5,451 bases of DNA from contig JAGCZE010000397.1 of assembly GCA_017960415.1 (NCBI GenBank), positions 1-5,451 of the forward strand, in the 5' to 3' direction. Under the pieces are notes generated by a model. The model had not been told where the DNA came from and made no database searches. It worked only from the letters and a program-made list of their open reading frames with translations. The DNA comes from Lachnospiraceae bacterium. GTDB taxonomy: Bacteria > Bacillota_A > Clostridia > Lachnospirales > Lachnospiraceae. Each line of letters begins with the position of its first letter. Position 1 is the stretch's first letter. The position numbers and the translations under genes are program-made. Shown here in pieces: positions 1 through 5,285 of the stretch.

Positions 1-216
1 GGTTTCTGTTGACCGCAAATCAACAAAATGCCATTTGCGGTCAATACGCTGCTCGGTTTCTGTTGACCGCAAATCAACAAAATGCCATTTGCGGTCAATA
101 CGCTGCTCGGTTTCTGTTGACCGCAAATCATTAAAACGCCATTTGCGGTCAGTACTCAACTTGGTTTCTGTTGACCGCAAATCAACAAAATGCCATTTGC
201 GGTCAATATGCTGGCT
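1..216. repeat. Array of four tandem 54-bp hairpin units
   Basis: Units lie at 1-54, 55-108, 109-162 and 163-216; units 1 and 2 are identical, unit 3 is diverged, and unit 4 decays over its last few bases. Each contains the arm TTGACCGCAAAT, a 12-nt loop, and the inverse arm ATTTGCGGTCAA. Arms are at 9-20/33-44, 63-74/87-98, 117-128/141-152 and 171-182/195-206. All are 12 perfect pairs except unit 3, whose outermost pair is T-G. The first unit starts at base 1, so the array may extend beyond the window. Because 54 is a multiple of three, weak open frames run through it, but more than one frame is open and there is no ribosome binding site, so I do not call a gene. No T-tract follows the stems, so they are not canonical terminators. 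Function unknown; the array lies about 40 bp beyond the stop of the fruK-like gene. Confidence 0.93.
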
Positions 217-256
217 GTGTTACCTATTCAAAATTGAATCAGAGCATTTCCCCGGA

Positions 257-1159
257 TCATAACAGTCTCCTCAGAGCCCTGATATCATCACCCGATGCGA
301 ATCCGTGCGAAAATGCGCTTGCACTTCCTGCTGCAACTGCGCATTTCAAGGCTTCGGCGTAATCTCCGGTTTCAATATATCCCCACAGGAAGCCGGCCAG
401 CATAGAATCTCCGGCGCCTACAGGATTTATCACGTGTCCTTCGGGGGCAGGTCTGTAAATGATCTCCCCGTTTTCCGCGGCCAGTAACGCGCCATCGCTG
501 TCCAGCGAGACCAGTACGTTGCGGGCTCCTTTTGAGCGCAATTCCATGGCGTATTTTTCGATATTCTCACGACCGGTGATCTTCGCGCTGAACAGTTCTC
601 CGAGTTCCTGTCTGTTCGGCTTTATCAGGAACGGTGAAAATTCCAGTGTAGAAAGCAGCGCATTACCCGATGCATCCACAATGGTCCTCACGCCCTTTGT
701 ATTCATCTTGCTTGTGATCATCCTATATGAAAACTCCGGCAGTCCTTCGGGTATATTCCCCGCCAGGACAAGAAAATCACCTTCGCCCAGCCTGTCGAGC
801 TGCTTTTCCAGCTTTTCCAGGGCTTTTGTCGGGATTTCAGGTCCCGGAGCGTTCAGTTCCGTTATATCTTTCGAACAGACCTTGACGTTGATCCTCGATA
901 ATCCTCTGTCAAGCCTGATAAATTCAGACTCACAGCCCTCGCTGCTCAGGCTTCTTTCTATCTCATCACCGGTAAATCCGCACACAAAGCCGAGTATCGT
1001 GTTTTCTACATTCAATCCGGTCAAAACCTTCGAAACATTGATCCCTTTCCCACCCGCTGCGATCTGAACGGCTCTCGCGCGGTTCAGTCCGCCGGATTCG
1101 ACTGAATCGAACTCCATTGTATAATCAAGTGAAGGATTAAGTGTAACGGTATAGATCAT
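257..1159 (-). CDS. fruK: 1-phosphofructokinase / tagatose-6-phosphate kinase-like PfkB-family sugar kinase
   Basis: A cytoplasmic ATP-dependent kinase of the PfkB (ribokinase) family. Its members FruK and LacC phosphorylate fructose 1-phosphate or tagatose 6-phosphate to the 1,6-bisphosphate that enters glycolysis. The 300-aa length is normal for the family. Visible signatures, numbered from the ATG, are the N-terminal MIYTVTLNPSLDY, the substrate-side GGKGINVSK (36-44), TELNAPGP (100-107), KPNRQE (180-185), and the ATP/anion-hole motif GAGDSMLAGF (248-257) with Asp251 as expected catalytic base. I chose ATG at 1159: a TTG four codons upstream sits only 1 nt from the GGAGG (complement of 1173-1177), whereas the ATG is 13 nt away and gives the family's usual N-terminus. 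That spacing is longer than usual. No fructose PTS or DeoR-type regulator gene is in the window, so the exact sugar is not fixed by context. FruK is the likeliest assignment and LacC the main alternative. No canonical terminator follows the gene. Confidence 0.9.
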   Translation of the reverse strand: MIYTVTLNPSLDYTMEFDSVESGGLNRARAVQIAAGGKGINVSKVLTGLNVENTILGFVCGFTGDEIERSLSSEGCESEFIRLDRGLSRINVKVCSKDITELNAPGPEIPTKALEKLEKQLDRLGEGDFLVLAGNIPEGLPEFSYRMITSKMNTKGVRTIVDASGNALLSTLEFSPFLIKPNRQELGELFSAKITGRENIEKYAMELRSKGARNVLVSLDSDGALLAAENGEIIYRPAPEGHVINPVGAGDSMLAGFLWGYIETGDYAEALKCAVAAGSASAFSHGFASGDDIRALRRLL

Positions 1160-1181
1160 ATTTTGGTTCAAACCTCCGCCC

Positions 1182-1194
1182 CAGCACAGTGCTG
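1182..1194. promoter_or_regulatory. Perfect short palindrome beside the fruK ribosome binding site
   Basis: CAGCAC-A-GTGCTG is a 6+1+6 perfect inverted repeat in the predicted fruK 5' leader, five bases from the GGAGG at 1173-1177. As DNA it could be a small operator. As RNA it could form only a 4-bp stem with a 5-nt loop. A regulatory role is inferred only from its position. Confidence 0.35.
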
Positions 1195-1199
1195 CTCAC

Positions 1200-1261
1200 G
1201 ACTCTCCCGAAAATTTCGTTCACTTTCCCGGAGCATCGGTCACTCTCCCTGAATTTCCGGT
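1200..1261. repeat. Three imperfect ~21-bp direct repeats in the fruK leader
   Basis: Copies at 1200-1220, 1221-1240 and 1241-1261 share the core (C/G)ACTYTCCC at the left and a TTTCGTT or TCGGT-like end at the right. They abut with a 20-21 bp period, about two DNA helical turns. They lie between the predicted fruK promoter and its start codon, so they would be transcribed into the 5' leader. They could be phased protein-binding sites or repeated RNA elements; the sequence alone does not decide. Confidence 0.6.
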
Positions 1262-1300
1262 CGGCATACATGTGAACAGTAATCACAAAATTCGTTTTAC

Positions 1301-1329
1301 ATTTTATCACAGATATCATTATTCCACAA
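1301..1329 (-). promoter_or_regulatory. Predicted fruK promoter
   Basis: On the minus strand, TTGTGG (complement of 1324-1329) is separated by exactly 17 bp from TAAAAT (complement of 1301-1306). The -10 matches consensus at 5 of 6 positions; the -35 is weak, matching mainly at TTG. Transcription would start near 1294 and leave a leader of about 135 nt that contains the three direct repeats and the short palindrome, giving room for control after initiation. Confidence 0.55.
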
Positions 1330-1377
1330 CAAAAATCCGACTCCGCCCCGGAAGCGGTCGTTACGATCAGTTTTTTG

Positions 1378-1406
1378 TTGAATTTATATGCTTATTGGAA
1401 TATAAT
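1378..1406 (+). promoter_or_regulatory. Predicted promoter of the P-loop kinase gene
   Basis: TTGAAT (1378-1383), a 17-bp spacer and a perfect TATAAT (1401-1406) form a strong sigma-70/SigA-type promoter. Transcription would begin near 1413, giving a short leader that reaches GGAGG at 1432-1436, eight bases before the ATG at 1445. It is divergent from the fruK promoter, with the two -35 boxes about 50 bp apart. Confidence 0.75.
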
Positions 1407-1444
1407 GGTTAATGACGTGACTACGAATAACGGAGGTTTTCAAT

Positions 1445-2224
1445 ATGCATATTACTCTCACCGGCAATCTTGGAAGCGGTAAATCGACTATCAGCCGTCT
1501 GATGTCCGAACAGTACGGTTATGAGATCTACTCTACAGGCAAGATCATGCGCCAGCTGGCCGCCGAACGCGGTCTTACGGTTCTTGAGATGAATCACCTG
1601 ATGGAGACGGATCACAGCTTTGATAACATTATCGATGATACTGTACGTAAGATCTCCGAGGAAACTTCCGAGGATCTTTTCTTCGATTCACGCCTCGCAT
1701 GGCATTTTGCAGTCAATTCATTCAAGGTCTTTCTCGCTGTTGACATTAACGAAGCGGCCCGCCGTGTCTTCAATGACAGCCGCGGAGACGTTGAGACCTA
1801 TGCCGACATGCTCGATGCGAAATCGAAGCTCATAGAGCGCGCTCATACCGAGAACGCGCGTTATAAAGACATTTACGGGATCGAGTATTTCAAACCCACC
1901 AACTACAATCTGATCCTTGATTCAACCTTTACTTCTCCCAATATACTTGCGGAGATGATCCAGATAGAGAAACAGCACTACGAAGAGCTTGTTTCAACAG
2001 GTCATACACCCACCAAGCCCCGCATCCTGCTCTCTCCCAACCGTCTGTGCGGTTTGAAGAGCGGCAACACACGTGACAACAGCGATATCTACGAGTCACA
2101 CGCCATCGTACAGATGAAGATCGAAACCTTCGAAGTAAAGAGCGGCATGGAGGAGATCGGTGATGCAGCCGTAAGCGGCTACGAATTTATATCCGTAGAG
2201 GATGAAAGTACAGTCAACCACTGA
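1445..2224 (+). CDS. P-loop nucleotide kinase, archaeal CMP kinase-like, with C-terminal extension
   Basis: A 259-aa cytoplasmic protein. The N-terminal ~175 residues read as a small P-loop kinase of the cytidylate-kinase-like type: Walker A GNLGSGKST (7-15), then STGKIMRQLAAERG (30-43). DSRLAWHF (81-88) sits where archaeal CMP kinases have a GRLAGWM-like segment. A lid-like stretch ERAHTENARYKDIYGIE (131-147) then leads to YNLILDSTF (154-162). This pattern resembles archaeal-type CMP kinase more than bacterial Cmk, so NMP phosphorylation is plausible, but the acceptor substrate cannot be read from sequence. Residues ~190-253 are an extra domain absent from simple kinases; PRILLSPNRL and the block IETFEVKSGMEEIGDAAVSG followed by YEFISV recall a degenerate ParB/sulfiredoxin fold. 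The start is well supported by GGAGG with 8-nt spacing and a strong promoter. The gene is monocistronic, ended by a terminator 5 bp after the stop. Confidence 0.8.
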   Translation: MHITLTGNLGSGKSTISRLMSEQYGYEIYSTGKIMRQLAAERGLTVLEMNHLMETDHSFDNIIDDTVRKISEETSEDLFFDSRLAWHFAVNSFKVFLAVDINEAARRVFNDSRGDVETYADMLDAKSKLIERAHTENARYKDIYGIEYFKPTNYNLILDSTFTSPNILAEMIQIEKQHYEELVSTGHTPTKPRILLSPNRLCGLKSGNTRDNSDIYESHAIVQMKIETFEVKSGMEEIGDAAVSGYEFISVEDESTVNH

Positions 2225-2228
2225 GAAA

Positions 2229-2268
2229 GAGGCTGTCGCATTATGGTGCGACAGTCTCATATCTTTTT
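2229..2268 (+). terminator. Rho-independent terminator of the kinase gene
   Basis: GAGGCTGTCGCA (2229-2240), loop TTATGG (2241-2246) and TGCGACAGTCTC (2247-2258) form a 12-bp stem with a single G-T wobble, followed by ATATCTTTTT. It begins 5 bp after the kinase stop codon and insulates the MFS gene from upstream transcription. Confidence 0.9.
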
Positions 2269-2318
2269 CAGGTCTGATGCGGCAACCCCGTATTTTTATA
2301 TAATTGCGTCATGCGTCC

Positions 2319-2347
2319 TTTATTTCATATCATGGAAATGATATAAT
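2319..2347 (+). promoter_or_regulatory. Predicted promoter of the MFS efflux gene
   Basis: A perfect TATAAT at 2342-2347 lies 28 bp before the ATG at 2375. The hexamer 17 bp upstream (TTTATT, 2319-2324) is a poor -35, so the promoter may be weak or activator-dependent. A second TATAAT at 2299-2304 has no convincing -35. The preceding terminator implies that the MFS gene needs its own promoter here. Confidence 0.5.
2327..2344. promoter_or_regulatory. 18-bp dyad overlapping the MFS -10 box (possible operator)
   Basis: ATATCAT (2327-2333), spacer GGAA and ATGATAT (2338-2344) form a perfect 7+4+7 inverted repeat. The right arm overlaps the first three bases of the -10 hexamer, so a dimeric repressor bound here would block polymerase. 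No regulator gene is present in the window. The site is AT-rich and a chance dyad is possible. Confidence 0.4.
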
Positions 2348-2374
2348 GAGATATATTTGTATGGCGGTTGGAAA

Positions 2375-3652
2375 ATGAAAAACAAAATTAAAGGATTAAA
2401 AGATTTTTACGTAATCTGGAGTACTCAGAGCCTGTCACAGCTTGGAAGTGCAATAACAGGATTTGCACTGACTCTGTGGATCTACGAAAAGACCGGATCG
2501 GCTCTAAGTACGGCCACTCTTACAATCTGTACCTATGCCCCATATGTTGTCATGAGTATTTTTGCAGGAGCAATAACAGATAAATTCGATAAAAAGAAGA
2601 CGATGCTTGTATGCGATCTTCTGGCTGCGCTCACGACTGTTATTGTATTTGTGCTGTATAAGACGGATACACTTACAATGTGGCACCTATACGTTATCAA
2701 TGCATTTTCGGGGCTTATGAATACAGTGCAGCAACCGGCATCGGAAGTTGCCTATACACTTATCGTTCCCAAAGAACATTATCAGAAAACCAGCGGATTC
2801 CAACAATTGTCACGCTCGCTCATATCAATAGGAAATCCGCTTATCGCTGCTGCAATTTATGGTATTGCAGGGCTTGATCTGGTGATAGCCGTAGATCTTC
2901 TGACTTTTGCAATTGCATTTTTGACGTTATTTTTCTTTATAAAACTTCCCGGGATTCAGGAGAATGCCGATAAAAAGGATAATGTGATCAAACTGGCAAA
3001 AGAAGGGATCAGATTTCTTAAAGATACGCCGCTCATCCTGACCGTTATCCTGTTTATGTCAGGAGTGAATCTTACAGCATCTGCATTTGACGCGGTGCTT
3101 CCCGCACTTGTAATACCCAGGGAGGGCAACAACGTATATGGGATCGTAACAGCATTTTCCGGCGTGGCAATGGTGGCAGGAAGCTTTCTGCCGATGATCC
3201 TGCCGAAACCAAAGGACAGAGTCAGGGTTATATATCTCACCATGCTTTTCGCGCTCGGAATAGAGAATTTCCTGCTGGCATTCTCCAGAAGCTCGGTTTT
3301 ATGGTGCATCGCGCAGATCATCGGATGGATATTTGTACCGCTTATGGCAGCCAATCAGAATGTGATCATGCGAAATGTCATACCGGTAGAGCTGCAGGGA
3401 AGAGTGTATGCCTGCAGAAATACCCTGCAGTTCTTTACCATTCCGGTAGGTCTGTTTCTGGGCGGATTTCTTGTAGACAGAGTCTGCGAACCGTTTATGG
3501 CCGTGAAAAGTAATGATTCTTTTTGGACAACACTTTTTGGAAGCGGAAAAGGATCGGGTGCGGCGCTTATGATGGGAATTCTCGGAGTGACCGGAATCCT
3601 GATCTGTATCACATCGGGACAGATCATGAAAAAATATAAATATACCGAATAA
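2375..3652 (+). CDS. MFS efflux transporter, macrolide-efflux (Mef)-like
   Basis: A 425-aa polytopic membrane protein of the major facilitator superfamily, predicted to have about 12 transmembrane helices and to export small molecules by proton antiport. The N-terminus has the Mef-like signature QLGSAITGFALTLWIYEKTG (22-41). Motif A follows in the loop after helix 2 as GAITDKFDKKK (65-75), with Asp69 conserved. A charged central loop (QENADKKDN) separates the two six-helix halves. LFGSGKGSGAALMMGILG near the C-terminus is also typical of this branch. I chose ATG 2375, since MKNK leading directly into FYVIWSTQSLSQLGS matches the family; a TTG 18 bases upstream is less likely. The ribosome binding site is weak (GGCGG or TTGGA), unusual among the genes here. 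The substrate is unknown: homologues export macrolides, but many in gut bacteria are uncharacterised. It may be co-transcribed with the secreted protein 100 bp downstream. Confidence 0.85.
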   Translation: MKNKIKGLKDFYVIWSTQSLSQLGSAITGFALTLWIYEKTGSALSTATLTICTYAPYVVMSIFAGAITDKFDKKKTMLVCDLLAALTTVIVFVLYKTDTLTMWHLYVINAFSGLMNTVQQPASEVAYTLIVPKEHYQKTSGFQQLSRSLISIGNPLIAAAIYGIAGLDLVIAVDLLTFAIAFLTLFFFIKLPGIQENADKKDNVIKLAKEGIRFLKDTPLILTVILFMSGVNLTASAFDAVLPALVIPREGNNVYGIVTAFSGVAMVAGSFLPMILPKPKDRVRVIYLTMLFALGIENFLLAFSRSSVLWCIAQIIGWIFVPLMAANQNVIMRNVIPVELQGRVYACRNTLQFFTIPVGLFLGGFLVDRVCEPFMAVKSNDSFWTTLFGSGKGSGAALMMGILGVTGILICITSGQIMKKYKYTE

Positions 3653-3677
3653 GCTGAGAATTAGTTGATAAACAGAG

Positions 3678-3700
3678 ATCAAGGGCCTGACAGCCTTGAT
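3678..3700 (+). other. Weak stem-loop between the MFS and secreted-protein genes
   Basis: ATCAAGG (3678-3684) and CCTTGAT (3694-3700) form a 7-bp perfect stem around a 9-nt loop, in the 100-bp gap between the two genes. No T-tract follows, so it is unlikely to be a full terminator. It could be a partial attenuator or an RNA-processing site between co-transcribed genes. I see no convincing separate promoter in the gap. Confidence 0.3.
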
Positions 3701-3752
3701 AGAACAGAGCAAACGGTGGATCAATTACATTCATAAGAACGAGGAGGGTTAC

Positions 3753-5228
3753 ATGAAAACAGGTTTTCGCAAGGCATTGATGGTATTAATGATTTTGGTA
3801 ATGTGTCTGAGCCCGGCATTCAGCAGTCAGAAGGCAAATGCAGCCACTTTTGATTTTAAAGCCGGTGATATCGTCACTTTCGGTGCTTATGAACAGGACG
3901 GTAATAAGAAGAACGGTAAAGAGCCTATCGAGTGGATCGTTTTGTCAAATGACGGTTCACAAGCTTTCCTTCTGAGCAAATATGCGCTTGATGAGAAGAT
4001 CATTGATGACGGTGAAGACTTTGATGGCACATGGGCCACATCAGATATCAGAAAATGGCTGAACAGCGACTTTATGGATGAGGCTTTTGCCGAAGCGGAA
4101 GCATACGTAATTGCCCAAACCGAACTGCCTGATACGGGTACGACGGATAAGGTTTTTCTGCTGTCATACGATGAAACATCAAAAATGGAAAATATTTTCT
4201 ATAAGGCTATGGATCGCAGGTGTTCGCCTACCGCATACGCCAGGGCCCGGGGCGTTTGGGCAGGAAGTTCATTAACTCCCGGCCCGTCATATAAGACAAG
4301 AGATGGAAAATATGCTTGTTACTGGTGGCTGCGGTCGGGTAGCAATAGCGAGTTTTATCTGGTAAGTGAGGACGGTGGATTTGTAAAATGCGAATGCTGG
4401 GGCGAAGAGTTATATACCGATCACGTGGATGATGACGGTGAAGATATCTATGCTGAAGGATTTGGTGTTCGTCCGGCAATAAAAGTGGTCCTCGGTAAAA
4501 AATCAGAACATCTTATAGAAGCAACAGGTAAAACTGAAGCGGTGATCATTAAAACCGGCGATATGATCAATGATAAGATTACCGATATTTCCAAGGCCAA
4601 GAAGGGCGATATCATAACTTTCGGATCATATGAACAGGACAACAATACCGAAAACGGCAAGGAACCCATCAAATGGATAGTTTTGTCAAGGTCTGATACA
4701 GAACTGTTTGTACTGAGCAAATACGGGCTGGATACTCATGCTTACAATGATGAAGAGGTTAATATAACCTGGAAAAACTGCAGTCTTCGTAAGTGGCTTA
4801 ACAGTGAATTCTATGATACAGCATTTGATTCTTTCGAGAAGGATCAGATAAAAAAGACTAAGCTGGAGAACGATAAAAACCCGAAGTACAATACAAAAGG
4901 CGGAAAATCAACAAAAGACAAAGTATTTGTTCTTTCGTGGGCAGAAGCAACCAATAAGAGCTATGGCTTTAAGAGCGATCCGTTAAAAAAGGATTCTTTA
5001 CGTAAATGCGGTGTTACAAAATATGTAATGGAAAAGGGCGCCAGAATACTCGACGACGAGACCAAAGACGGTGTCACCGTTGCGTTGAGCTGGCTGCGTA
5101 CTCCGGGTGATGCAAAAAGTAAAGCTACTTATACTCTGGGCGAAGGCAAGATAAGAAGAGACGGATGGTCGGTTACAAGAGATGTATATGTAGTTCGTCC
5201 CGCTATAGTGATCAATTTAGCCAAATGA
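3753..5228 (+). CDS. Secreted protein with two tandem DUF6273-like domains
   Basis: A 491-aa protein with a clear Sec signal peptide: MKTGFRK, a hydrophobic core at ~8-23, and cleavage likely after ANA (28-30). There is no lipobox (LVMC lacks a small residue before Cys), LPXTG or transmembrane tail, so the mature protein is probably released or loosely wall-associated. Two homologous domains follow. Domain 1 (~37-247) carries GDIVTFGAYEQDG, KEPIEWIVLS, RKWLNSDF (100-107), TDKVFLLS (131-138), CSPTAYARARG (157-167), WWLRSG (191-196) and GVRPAI (238-243). Domain 2 (~284-489) repeats GDIITFGSYEQD, KEPIKWIVLS, RKWLNSEF (346-353), KDKVFVLS (388-395), SWLRTPG (446-452) and VVRPAI (480-485). These match the pattern I know as DUF6273, a domain of unknown function common in Clostridia. 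The ATG is fixed by AGGAGG (3742-3747) at 5-nt spacing; a TTG 57 bases upstream lacks support and would bury the signal peptide. A binding or adhesion role is possible but unproven. Confidence 0.82.
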   Translation: MKTGFRKALMVLMILVMCLSPAFSSQKANAATFDFKAGDIVTFGAYEQDGNKKNGKEPIEWIVLSNDGSQAFLLSKYALDEKIIDDGEDFDGTWATSDIRKWLNSDFMDEAFAEAEAYVIAQTELPDTGTTDKVFLLSYDETSKMENIFYKAMDRRCSPTAYARARGVWAGSSLTPGPSYKTRDGKYACYWWLRSGSNSEFYLVSEDGGFVKCECWGEELYTDHVDDDGEDIYAEGFGVRPAIKVVLGKKSEHLIEATGKTEAVIIKTGDMINDKITDISKAKKGDIITFGSYEQDNNTENGKEPIKWIVLSRSDTELFVLSKYGLDTHAYNDEEVNITWKNCSLRKWLNSEFYDTAFDSFEKDQIKKTKLENDKNPKYNTKGGKSTKDKVFVLSWAEATNKSYGFKSDPLKKDSLRKCGVTKYVMEKGARILDDETKDGVTVALSWLRTPGDAKSKATYTLGEGKIRRDGWSVTRDVYVVRPAIVINLAK

Positions 5229-5246
5229 TTCTTATGTAAAAACTAT

Positions 5247-5285
5247 GGCTGTCGCATTATTTCAATGCGGCAGCCGCTTTTTGTT
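5247..5285. terminator. Bidirectional terminator between convergent genes
   Basis: GGCTGTCGCATT (5247-5258), loop ATTTC and AATGCGGCAGCC (5264-5275) form a 12-bp stem with one wobble. On the plus strand GCTTTTTGTT follows; on the minus strand the same hairpin is followed by ATAGTTTTT. It can therefore end both the secreted-protein gene and the convergent oxidoreductase gene, whose stop codon (5284-5286) touches its edge. The left arm shares GGCTGTCGCATTAT with the terminator at 2229-2268. Confidence 0.88.

Noticed and set aside
1..216. CRISPR array
   Set aside because: The linkers are 18 nt and nearly identical between units, and the repeat is a perfect hairpin with a 12-nt loop; there are no variable spacers or cas genes.
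226..239. ATTCAA-AA-TTGAAT palindrome as the fruK terminator
   Set aside because: The stem is only six AT-rich pairs with a 2-nt loop and no T-tract.
35..262. Small repeat protein encoded by the array
   Set aside because: It opens with TTG without a ribosome binding site; more than one frame is open simply because the unit is 54 bp, and substitutions favour keeping the stem rather than the peptide.
1137..1319. Minus-strand ORF across the fruK leader
   Set aside because: It overlaps the predicted fruK promoter and start in a different frame, and shows no family signature.
1337..1380. Terminator between the divergent promoters
   Set aside because: The inner stem is bulged and its T-run lies about 10 bases from the stem; neither flanking gene would use it, since both are transcribed outward from this region.
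3696..3752. TTG start extending the secreted protein by 19 residues
   Set aside because: There is no SD before it, and it would place charged residues ahead of a normal signal peptide; the ATG at 3753 has an ideal AGGAGG.
3798..3809. Lipoprotein signal (LVMC)
   Set aside because: Met before the Cys does not fit the lipobox, and a good ANA-A signal peptidase I site follows.
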